From the NCBI GenBank assembly GCA_036937835.1, contig CM072862.1, forward strand, positions 26,968,501 to 27,032,500: a stretch of DNA of 64,000 nucleotides, given 5' to 3'. Under the pieces are notes generated by a model. The model was not told where the DNA came from and searched no databases. It worked only from the letters and a program-made list of their open reading frames with translations. This DNA is from Pampus argenteus. Its lineage: Eukaryota; Chordata; Actinopteri; Scombriformes; Stromateidae. Position 1 is the first letter of the stretch, and each line of letters opens with the position of its first letter. Both the position numbers and the translations under genes were made by a program. Below, piece after piece: positions 12,565-24,600 of the stretch.

Positions 12565-14010
12565 GGTGGAATGGTCGGAAGTGTTCCCGGGTCTGTGATC
12601 TGGCTCAGGTAGCTCCAATCCTCTGTTTCGCTGACGCTGGACTTAACTTCGTTATCACATAATCCTCCTCAGGGCCACATTAACAGCTTTAACCTGGAGC
12701 TGCCGCCACAATATGCTCCAAGCTGAGAGGCTGCAAAACAAACAGCACGGCGCCCCAAACATCATGTTGCTCCTCCTGATGCTGACACATTGATTCAGCT
12801 GCCAGAGTTTTAACAGAAACAGCTTAAAAAGGCACATTACACCCATTTTAGCATCTTTATGACTTCTGTCTCTGGATATTTTTTCTCTTTTCTAAACAAA
12901 CTAACGTGACCAAACTCTTCATGATGAACATGTGACACGTTTTAATAGCTTCTGTACAACAACAGAGACAAATACAGAATTAGACATGACAACAGATTGA
13001 AGGCCAGTGATTCAAGTGATGATCAAGTGATGATAATGAGCTTCCAGCTGTCTGTCAACAGTCTGTCAACAGTCAGTCAACAGTCACACCATCAGGACCG
13101 AAGCTTTAATCCAATTTCAACACTGAAACAACACTCAACTCTCAAATCCTTCAAACCCAAACAACTGCTGCTGCTTCCAACTGCTGATCTCTGCAGGAAC
13201 ATTGAGCTTTAATTTACAGAGAACAACAAACCACTGGTTTTATTTAATAAGGATATTCTTGTTGAAGGACAGTTTTAGTCCACTTAGAACCAAATTCACT
13301 TTGTTTCCCCTGAAGACATGTGATCCAAACAGAGGGAAGCACATACATGTCTTTATTCACACTGACCTCTTTGAGTTTGTGTCTTTTGTTTCTCATTTAA
13401 ACTATAATAATATCATCATTCATTATAAATCTGAGAAAGCGAGATCCAGATTGATATTAAGACGGCTTTGAAGAGCCAAAACATCCAGACTGAGCCTCAG
13501 ACGCTGTATATTCACGACAACAGACTGAAGTATATTCATGTTTTAGTACAAGAACAGCAGGAGATCGACTCTGCAACAAACACACAAAAAACTGACTGCA
13601 AAATACTCCAGCTATCAAATCTGCAACAGAAGAAAAAGTCATAATTATTTATCATCTGGGGAACATGAATGAACAAAGACCCGTGTGGCTAAAAGGAGAT
13701 GAAGTGGTTCCTTTGAACGGTTCCTCTCCTACAGGCTTTATTTCCTTGTTGTGAACATCTTTGGTTTGAGCATTGAATGCGGCTGGCGTTACGTCTCTTG
13801 TGTCAGTTTTGAATAACACAGTAACTTGACGTAAGTTGAGTGATTTTAACATTATTCGTATCAAAGAGCTCTTTAATAAAGAAACTATGGACGCATTGTG
13901 AAACTGGCACAGCTGCAGACTCATTTCAGTTCACTGAAGTGTTTCTGGAGTCTTCGTACAATTAGTTTTTGTCACCAACAGTTTGGAGAATGAAGAAATG
14001 ATCTGTGCTT

Positions 14011-14209
14011 TAATCCTCTGACTGTAGATAAAATCATGTTTGACTTTACCAGCCTGGGCGCTGCAGTTCAGTTGTGCAGAGGTTCCCTTCATGTTTCAGC
14101 TTTTGGGAGTCTAATCTGAACCCCTCGTCCCACCCCGGTCTGTCCCGCTCTGTCCCGCTCTGCCCTTCAGTCCCTCAGTAATCCTGTTAGCAGAGTTCCT
14201 CTGTAATCC
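14011..14209 (+). promoter_or_regulatory. Cluster of TAATCC (CRX/OTX-type) motifs upstream of cngb1
   Basis: TAATCC occurs at 14011-14016, 14179-14184 and 14204-14209, all on the plus strand, just before the predicted cngb1 first exon. TAATCC is the core bound by CRX/OTX homeodomain factors in photoreceptor promoters. That this is the cngb1 promoter is inference. Confidence 0.4.
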
Positions 14210-14219
14210 TGCCACAGTG

Positions 14220-14296
14220 TTCAGATCTCTGCAGGCTTCACAGCGTCTTCACCGCAGCTCTGTGGGATGCTGCTGGACCCTGACTGAATAACTCAG
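14220..14296 (+). other. cngb1: Predicted 5' non-coding first exon of cngb1
   Basis: A good donor (CAG then gtaagac) follows position 14296. The next acceptor in the gene is at 15676, one base before the ATG-bearing exon. The left end is not defined by the sequence, and I see no clear TATA box. Inferred from the donor and from the photoreceptor-type motifs just upstream. Confidence 0.4.
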
Positions 14297-14958
14297 GTAA
14301 GACCCCCGACACATGGCCCACACCCACCTGCACATTTATACTGCACCCAAAAACACACCTGGATCCTGCTGCCAGCTGTGGGAACGATGCAAAGTTCAGT
14401 CTTTGGTGTCAGATTTTTATTTTCTTCTTTCAGAAACAGACAGAAGCAACAGAAAGGACACTAGGATGATATGTGGTGATGTTTCTTGTAGTTTAATGAT
14501 GGTTCTATGAGTCTAGATAGATGATCAGACCGCTGTGACAATGATAGAGAGGTTCAATTATCTGAACTATCTGAAGCATTGGCATCAGTAGAAACGTGAC
14601 TTGGGGCCGTTTCCTCAACCTGAATCTGAAGTGTCTAAGGGTGGAGGATGGATGGAGTCATATGTTGTATGTTGTTTATATGTATTTAGCTACACACACA
14701 CTGATACGATATGAAGTGCTGCTAGTCGGATCAGACTGTGTGTGGGATCATATAGGACCAACTGATTAATGCCCATTTACTGCTAACAGGCCAATTAAAC
14801 AATAAAAGTACATAAAAGACTGCAGTCACCAAGTCAAGAGGATAAAAACACAACATTTATTTCCATTTGTGTAAAAAGAGACGAGATGACAGTTAATTCA
14901 TTAAGCAGGTAGCTGGACAAGAGAACTAAACTAAACCAGATCAAATGACTTCTGTGGG

Positions 14959-15177
14959 TAAATGTACTTTGTTTGTGTATTCAGCCAGTTTTTTAAGCGG
15001 GTACTTTGTACTTTGTTTGTGTATTCAGCCAGTTTTTAAGTGGGTACTTTGTACTTTGTTTGTGTATTCAGACAGTATTTTAAGCGGGTACTTTGTACTT
15101 TGTTTGTGTATTCAGCCAGTTTTTTAAGCGGGTACTTTGTACTTTGTTTGTGTATTCAGCCAGTTTTTTAAGTGGGT
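14959..15177 (+). repeat. Minisatellite of about 44-46 bp, about 5 copies
   Basis: Unit contains tactttgtttgtgtattcag and ccagttttttaagcgggt. In the first cngb1 intron. Confidence 0.9.
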
Positions 15178-15677
15178 GTTTGCCTGATGAAGACCTCGCA
15201 GGTTGAACAGCTTCTTCTCTCCTGGCTGATTTGTTTACCTGTCTGACTCACTGTGATTGGCCGACTGACTGACTGTTAATTAGCTGACTGTTTAACTGGT
15301 TGGTCTTTAACTACAGAGCTGGTTACTTTGCTGATGATTACTGGAAAACGGGCTGAATGGCTAAAAAGCTGCAGAAGCATTTTCATGGAGGTACGATGTA
15401 GCAGCACAATGACCCAGCGGTTTCCTGCTGCCAGATCTCCTGTGGTGGATTAGGGTCATGATCAGTCAGCTCTAATTGAGGCTGACACTCAGCCAGACAT
15501 GATCCAAACGCCATTAAGCACAGTACAGCGACCAGCGCGTCACCGTGACTACAGCTCCTTTATTTGTTTTTAAATCAAGGAATTTATCATGTTCATGTTA
15601 ATCTTTACAAATCTCAATCAATAACTTTTATATTATAGAATATTTTTTGAATATTTTTGTTTGTGTGTTCGTTCAGG

Positions 15678-18600
15678 ATGTTGAGCTGGGTGGTCAAAGT
15701 CGTTCCCCAGCCTCCTGAACCTCCACCCAAAAAAGATGAAGAGCCAAAGGAGGAGCAGAAACAAGATGCGCCCCCGCCCCCACCCCCTTCCCCAGCCCCG
15801 CCCCCTTCTCAGGTAAACCACGCTCCTTTGTTGATATGTTTTGATTGACAGCTGTCTTTAAAACATTTTTGTCAGCAGTGATGGATGAAGTAGGATTATA
15901 CTCTGTTATAAGTAAAGATCAGCATTAAATAAAAAAGTGTGAATATTGTATATTGACTCAAGTTACAATCATATATATTATTAAATGAATACTGGTTCAT
16001 TGTGTTTATGTTTTTATTATGTTTAAATTATGTAATTATTTTTTTGTTGTTTTTTTAATACATTTACATTAATTTGACGTTGAGTTGATGCCATAAAGTA
16101 GCTGTCAGATAAATGTAGTGGAGTAAAATACATATTTATATATAACATATATTTCACCTTGTAGAAGTTCAACGTATCATAAAATGAAAATACTAAATAC
16201 GTTCAGTCAGTTGAGTATTTGAGTAAATGTATTTACTGGTTTCCATTTATTCATTTCTGTTTGTGTGTTTTTTTACTTCAGTAGTACGATTTGAAACGTA
16301 CATTTAAATTTAAATATTTACATACTGTATATGGAGACCTATTTGTTTACACTGGGAATAAACATGAATATATTCCATAAAATCTTCCATAATCTTAAAC
16401 TTTAAAGTATGAAGATTTACATATAGATATATTAACATACACAGAAAAATAATACGTTAAATACTGGTAATATTGGTATAACAATTAAATATATATAAAG
16501 GCAATGTATATATGTAAATATATCATAACAATAGAAATAAATATGTCAAATATATGTGCAAAATATAACAAATATATTTTAACAATAACAAAAAATATTT
16601 TGGGGCCAAAATCTTCAAATACTACAGGTAGGGACTTTATAAATGAGGTGAGAACATAATCTATATTTTTTTAGGTATGAAATGTTATTTTAATGTTTTA
16701 TGTGTCAGATAATATAATTGAGTTATTTTAACAGGAGAAGAAAGTGACATTTCAGGATGATTGCACAAAAGAAGGTAAGATTACTCACAGTGAACATGAT
16801 GTGGTTCAGTTTGGTTTTGTTCTTCACACTGAACGTGTGTTTCTGTTTGACTGACAGCTCCAAAGGTGGACACACCCAAGCAGGAAGTCCAGGTAGCCGA
16901 GGGGAACAGGTGAGTTAGGTTGACATCCACTAACATATAAACTTAGAGGACGTAACAGGTCAACATGAGCGCCTCCTAAGTTTAATTTAATTTTAATTAA
17001 CATTGATTTATTAGCATTTTGCTTCTTTATAATCTAAAGGTGAAATAATAAATGTGAGTATATTTAACAGTTGAAGGTCAGATTGTGTTTCCTCAGCCCC
17101 GCGTCGGGCTCTCAGGCCGGTGTGTTGACGTGGATCAGCGGCGCTCTGCCTCAACCTGCACTCTCACCCAAACTGAGCCGAGCCAACACCAGCACCAAGG
17201 TGAGGCGTGGTACTCACCTGGGTCAGAGTTCAGCTCGTCTGTATGTTCTGATGATGATTTCATGTCTTGTCTTCTGTTCACAGGAGGAAGATGCAGCCAC
17301 CAGGTGAATACTGTATGTTTGCTGTATGTGTGTGGAACAGTTCAACCAGGAGAGACCGAGATATAACACTATAATACAGGATACTTCTGGTGTACTTTAC
17401 TGTCCATATTTAGCCCTCAGTAATATATAATAATAACCCTGGCGATGTCATAGTGATGTCATCAGAGTTACCTCATCTAACTGATTATTAATGAGCCAGA
17501 ATTATGGGAAAAAATATAAATCAAATAAAACAAAAACAAAAAAGGCTGGAAACCAAAATATGAAATATTCAACTGTTCCTTTTGTGTTATTTCTCCTCTG
17601 TGAATGACAGTAATCCAGAAGACGAGTGAGTAATGAGACCCTAAAAGCCACTGCCAAATACTGAGCTGCTTTATAAACCCATGGACAGACAGGATGCCAA
17701 ATAGTGAGCTGCTTTATAAACCCAGCGACAGACAGGATGCCAAATACTGAGCTGCTTTATAAACCCATCGACAGACAGTATGCCAAATACTGAGCTGCTT
17801 CATAAACCCATCGACAGACAGGATGCCAAATAGTGAGCTGCTTTATAAACCCATCGACAGACAGGATGCCAAATACTGAGCTGCTTTATAAACCCATCGA
17901 CAGACAGTATGCCAAATAGCGAGCTGCTTTATAAACCCATCGACAGACAGGATGCCAAATACTGAGCTGCTTCATAAACCCAGCGACAGACAGGATGCCA
18001 AATACTGAGCTGCTTTATAAACCCATCGACAGACAGGATGCCAAATAGTGAGCTGCTTTATAAACCCATCGACAGACGGGATGCCAAATACTGAGCTGCT
18101 TTATAAACCCATGGACAGACAGGATGCCAAATAGTGAGCTGCTTCATAAACCCAGCGACAGACAGGATGCCAAATACTGAGCTGCTTTATAAACCCATCG
18201 ACAGACAGGATGCCAAATACTGAGCTGCTTTATAAACCCATCGACAGACAGGATGCCAAATAGTGAGCTGCTTTATAAACCCATCGACAGACACGATGCC
18301 AAATAGTGAGTTGCTTTATAAACCCAGCGACAGACAGTATGCCAAATAGTGAGCTGCTTTATAAACCCAGCGACAGTAAGGATGCCAAATAGTGAGCTGC
18401 TTTATAAACCCATCGACAGACAGTATGCCAAATAGTGAGCTGCTTTATAAACCCAGCGACAGACAGTATGCCAAATAGTGAGCTGCTTTATAAACCCAGC
18501 GACAGACAGGATGCCAAATAGTGAGCTGCTTTATAAACCCAGCGACAGACAGGATGCCAAACAGTGAGCTGCTTTATAAACTGGGCTCTGTAGCGCCCTC

Positions 18601-21600
18601 TAGTGTCTAGTGTAGTGACAAAGTGTCAGATTATATTTACTGTTTTTCTCCACAGTAAAGGAATGATAGCCTGGATTGCTCAGGGTTTGGAGAAAGTCGT
18701 TCCTCAGCCCGACGTGAAGAGCAAAGAGCAGCCAGAAGCTGAGCAGCCAACCAAGCAGCCGACGGAGCAGCCGACGGAGCCGCCTGAGGTCCAACAACAG
18801 GTGTTAACACAGAGAGTCCTGAAAACAGTTAAAACATTTAAAATCCCTAAATGTGATTTAGGCAGAGAGCAGAAGCCCCATAAAAGAAGCTGAAAAGTTA
18901 TTTGGACATATTCTATTGGCTCAAATGATCTTATTCATATGACACTGTGTACCTGTGTGACCCTGTGTCTTTAGTAAGCTTGTCTGTTTTTTCCTCAGGT
19001 GTGTCAACCAGCAGCTGCTCCAGGTGAGAACAGATCTAAATATTCCTGCAGACGAAGCAGAGATTCAGACTGGACTTTAAATCCATCGTTTGTTTTCTTG
19101 TTTACAGCTGCAGAGCCTCCAGTTACTCTGGTGGAGGTGGAGTCAAACCGAGAGGACAAAACTGACAACAAGCCTTTTCCGCCCAGGTAACACACTACAA
19201 AATGTCACATGATCAGTCAACCTGAAGACTAAGAAATAACACATCATGTTTTAGGTTCCTCGAAGTCGCCACTTTGCCTTGATGACAGTGATATCTAAAC
19301 CAGCTTCTTCAGGTCAATTACCAGCTGTGTCTGGTCAAAAGTTAAAAGGTGACATTCATTAATGTGTTTGACAGCATCAGTTGTGACAACACATGTCTCT
19401 ATTCATGGCAAGAACCACTAAACTAAGCAAAGAGAAACGACAATCCTTTAAAAACCACCAAACTGGCTCTAATGGCGACCGGAAAGGAAGACCAAAAGTT
19501 CCTCTGCTGCAGAACCGAAGTTCTTTATGGTTACCACCAAATCACCAATTAACAGCATCTCAGATTAGAGGTGAATCCCAGAGTTCGAGCAGCAGGTACA
19601 TCTCTGTGAACCATGACTGAGGGAGACCAATCAGAAGACAGACGCTGCTGCAGACGTAACCAGCATGGCTACCACAACATCATGGTTTTCATAGATCACC
19701 TCCGGGCCCTGTAAGGCTCTCTGACTAGTGAGTGATCATATGACTCCACAGTCACCTGACCTAAACCCAGCTGGTTTGGGATGAGCTGGAACAAGCAGCC
19801 GACATGTGCTCAGCATATGTGGGAGCTGTTAAATCATCCAGGTGTCGACGTCATGGTTACTTAAATATGAAACTCATGTTATATGTTTGCAGATTCTTAG
19901 ATTCTGGTGTTTTTAATGAGGGAGAAGCCTTTTCTAAGGATTTTAACCACAGAGTGTTTTTATGTCTTAATACATGTCCGCAGTGTTTAAAACATCAGTG
20001 TTTACTAGTTTATAGTCTCCTTCTCATTCACATCCACCAAACCCTTGTGTTATGTTGAATGTTGTTTGTGTGACTGACAGCATGATCGACTGGATAAAAC
20101 AAGGTATAGAGAAGGTGGTTCCTCAGCCAGAGATCCAGGCTCAGTCAAAGCCAGACGCCGCTCCAGCTTCAACTAAAGGTTTCTACTGTTCATTTCATCA
20201 TAACGGTTTTTACTCAGGTCATTTTGTCCTGTTAGAGTTGACATGTGACTAATCTGCTGCTTTTTCTAAACAGCTGAGACTCGACCAGCAACTGCTGAGG
20301 CTGAGAAGTAAGTTTGAACAGATAAATCACTTCTCTCAGGCATCTTAAGCACTAACATTGATATATATCCAAAATGCATCAGTTTCTATCTGTAATGTTC
20401 TTTTTTTTATTTAACTCTGAGGTTTTCATGCTTTTAACATACTGTAAGCTTGAGAATCACATTAGATCCATCGATAGGAGGCAGAAGACCTAAAAGCATA
20501 TAAGGCTGCAAATTCTGTTTTATATTACACGTCAAAATCAGTAAAAAGTTTCCAGATGTCTCTTTCTTGTTGCTCTCGCAGGTCTTCTGGTGATGCAGAG
20601 CAACAGCCCAAGTAAGTAAAACAGCTTCCTTCACTTCACACATTTACTGTAACTGGGTCCCTGATCCAGGACCGAGAATCTCACAGAAACACTGAGCAGA
20701 TCCGGAGAAAATGTGCAAAATACAAACTCGATGGATAAAAGACAATCTTAGTAGGAACAATGGAGACATCATTTACTCTGACTGAGAAAAGTCTTATCCA
20801 GAGTCTGTGTTTGACTTAATCTAACCTGCTGTGTTCACAGTATGATGGGCTGGATCGTCACCGAGATTGGTCGCCTGCTGCCTCAGCCTGTACCGAAGCA
20901 GGTGAGTCACTGCTGTACACGTTTCAAGGTTCGTCTGTCATGTAAAACCAAGTTAGGACAGCTCAGCATCACAATGTTTATTCTCCTCACGCAGGATGCA
21001 GGAGACGACGATGTGCAGAGCAGTAAGTACGACGTGTTTCAGGAAATACACATACAGCAGCTGATAAAGGAAGGTTGTATTCAGACATCAGGATACTTTC
21101 CTATAAAAACGTTAGTTAAACTGCTATATGCTGCGTTTTATCAGGTTTTAAAGTTAAAACCCAAACGATCGGTGTGCAGAATGCAAACATCTTTAATATC
21201 AGGTGCTGATTACTTTTATTTCTCTCTAAAATGGTCCCTTAAAAATATTCTGCACTACATTCAGCTACATTTATATTTTCCAAAAAAACCAGTTCGTTCT
21301 TGTGTCTCGTTAAACTAAATATACTCACGGTGAAGCATGAATCTCACCATTATGTGGCTTGTTTTTAATGGCAGCTTCTTTGTCTCATTCTCCACCAAGC
21401 TGTAATATGCTCATTACTGCCCCCCTGCGGCCGGTGGGGGAAAAACACCCAGAGCGATCAAAAACATATTTTGTTTGGATGAGATTTATGCTTTATCACA
21501 CGTGAGTCAGTGGCTGGTTTGGTAAATGCATGTCTGCTCATTTCTCCAGTAGAAACAAGTAAACACACGTTTCTGTTCATCTGTGCAACTTTATTGGGAC

Positions 21601-24600
21601 CAGACATGACATTAAAAAGCAACTTGATACCAAAAGAAACACTTGCACTGATGAATTGATTGATTGGTTGATTGGTTTTACTAGCTGTGTATTGGTTGGC
21701 AGGGGTTGGTGTCAGTGATGAGGCAGACTCTAACCGGGCTGCTCTTCTCCTTCTGTTTCAGGGGGGAAAGGCTGCCAGAGCCCCTTAAAATAAAAGGAGA
21801 AGGAAGAGCGGGACAGAGCCGCTCACACTGACACTGACAGAGCAGTTTGCACACTGTGATGCTACAATTCAGCCCTGAAGTGCTGACGAGTTGCTCCACG
21901 AAGCTGCTTTCAGTTTTTGATGCATAACACAGTTTCCTTTTTGTTACTAAAACCACAAGGACGAGATTGAATCTGAAAATATCATTTGATGAGGTTTTAC
22001 ATGTTTGAACATGATCAGAACAGGAAGATGATTGGATCATTTTGATTTCTAAATCTGAACATGACGTCAGCGACAGTCTCGTCCCGGCTCAGCTTCAGCT
22101 TTTAGTTACACATCTGGAGTCTGTTCATGGGACTTCTGCTTTATTAAAGACTTTTGCTGATTTTAAAGGCAGCTAACTCAGTTAAAGCGTTATGCAGTGT
22201 ATTCATAAAAATAAAGACATTAACTGGAGAAGAAAATGTTTTGTTGAGTGTTTTTATTGTGTTGGCTGGTAAACCTGAAAGTGCAGGTAACAGGAATCAA
22301 TCAATCAATCAATCAATCATGAGTCCGTTTGCATTTCATATTCTAAAAGTCATGTTTTCTACCATATTTATATTTACCTGGATGTTTGTATTGTTGTTTT
22401 TTTTGTTAGATTTTCACATTTCTCTAAGATGCAAAATAGAACATACATGAGCCGCTCCATTTACTATCAGCTCTCTTTTATCACTGACATACAATTAGCA
22501 TTGATAATTGTTGAGATACAGGATCACACACACACACACACACACACACCTGCAGAGATAATCGTCAGTGCTGCTCTTCTTGCTCTGCGGCCTACAGTCA
22601 CCATCGTACAGGCGCCGTCAGACCTGGTGCTGGAGGACGTGGATCCAGAAACGGAGACTAAGCAGGTAAAAGAGAATCAGCAGTCATCGAACCTGCGACC
22701 AGGTGGCTATTACACTGTGTTGTGATCACATCATGAAGCTTTCATGTTTTTCCTGATCAGAAAATCATTATTTTATGATGCTATAAAAACATGATTGTGG
22801 TGTCGTGATCGTCTTTACTTTCTCACTGCTTCACTATTGGATGGATCCCAGTGAATTACCACAAGTCCGACTTTTCTAACTAAGAACCAGATTTCCATCA
22901 GGCTTTTTCCACTTTGACCTTCTGTCCTGACTGTAAAGTGACACTTCTTATATGCAGATACAGTTTAAATGAGTGTTTTCACTGTAACTGAAAGGGTTGA
23001 AGAACGGTGAGCCTCTTATTTTGGGTTTGACAGTGCGTCTGTCTCTGTGGTCATTGCAGGCAGAAGATGCAGAGGAGCAATGTGCTCTACAAATGGACAG
23101 CATCAAGGAGGAAGCTGGGGAGGCGGTTCTAGCTCACCTGGAGGAAAGGTACTACTAGTGATCGAAGCATAACGATGCTGGCTGCTTGTTTTGTCCAGAG
23201 TGAGATGACTCAGCGACTCGACCCTTTGTTATTGGGAGTGTTGTGTAAAGAGCAGCCTTCCTTTTTGTGGGTTACCTGAGCTTTTCCTCTTCAAACAGGC
23301 TGCAGCAGGACCGCCTGGAGACAGCCCGCATCGCTGAGGAGATGGCCAGGAAGGCAGCGGCGGAGGCGGTGCGACAGCTGGAGGAGGAGCATTCGGCCAA
23401 AATCGTCATAGAAACTCTGCCAGAGTCCAACGAACAGTGAGTCAGACTAATTCACAGATACTAGTGCAGCTCTTACTGAGATACTGACTCACCACATTAG
23501 CTGAAGTCATTCTGGTTAACGTTTCACTGTATGCTGTATATGCAGTACTGCTACAGTATTACTACAAGTACACACAGAGATGTCCTTCAGTCACTGTCCT
23601 GCTGTTTGTTTTCAACAGCCTACCCAACATCCTGGAGGAGGAAGATGAGGACGAACTGGAGTAAGTCCGTCTTCATGAAACCAAGACCACCATCTGCTGC
23701 TATTCTAAGTTAGCTGCTCGTAGCAGCCGCTGATCCAGCTTCTGTCTGGGCTGAAGCTGACATCCAGCAGGACAGATGCTGCTGTTAGGCCTCACATGCA
23801 TGCATGACGTATGACGTAATAATAAAAGCAGTGTTGATGAGAGAGAAAGCGTCAGTACGCTGCACCATAACTACATAAAGGTTTGCCTTTATCTAATGGA
23901 GGAATGCTCCCATACTTTAAATCATTACAAGTACATTGATTCTTTATATTTCATGATACCTTTGAGTTCTTGTATGAAACTCCAAGCTGTGAATATATTT
24001 TCCTCATAAGCTTTTTACTCCTTCTGGCTCTTTATAGAGAACTGAGGTCCTGTCCCTCATCCAGGCTCTTAAATTGGACAGTCTCCATTACTAAGCTGTG
24101 TCTTCTGTCCATGAACGTCACAAAGGGAAATGTGATCACTTTAATACCTTGGCAGAGCACGAGATGGATTGTTCCAGTGACCTCTGAACTCCATACTTTC
24201 ACAATACTTCTCCACAGAGTAAATGCAGACTGTGTGAATGAATTCCCATGAATCATTGCATGTAGTGATACTCTGTCCCACCACCAGGGCGGCCAGTGTG
24301 TATGCATCAGTGTTGACCTTTTCAAATCTGGCAGCTATTTAAATTTGCTCCACAACTGAGTGTGACAATATTTTGCACACTTCAGCTGGGTACAGGTTAT
24401 TGTAAGGATTGGTGATTGGAGGGATAAGAGCTAGTCTTTGTTATTTAACATGGGTCCCCATTTAACTTACAATGTCTAATAACCCCTGCATAGTATCATG
24501 TATCTGATTCAAAACCAGACAAAAGAAGCCCTGAGAAACTCATGATGGAGCAGAGGTTAGCCAGGACCAGGGTGGGACTTTAGTTTTTACTGGTTTCTTT

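Larger units (their letters stand above)
11030..14000. other. Intergenic DNA between anxa2 and cngb1
   Basis: No gene seen. Besides the two tandem arrays listed separately it holds ordinary AT-rich DNA and, at about 12880-12960, a stretch similar to 47780-47840. Open frames here are short and lack splice signals or codon bias. Confidence 0.6.

Noticed and set aside
12208..12618. ORF with FPFLS repeats
   Set aside because: Reading of the (GGAAA)n repeat; no splice signals, no codon bias.
20842..21318. 158-aa ORF starting MMGWIVTEIGRLLPQP
   Set aside because: Only the first 20 codons are exon (20841-20901); the rest is intron read-through.
21681..22040. 119-aa ORF on the minus strand
   Set aside because: Inside a cngb1 intron, no recognisable domain or splice sites; probably chance.
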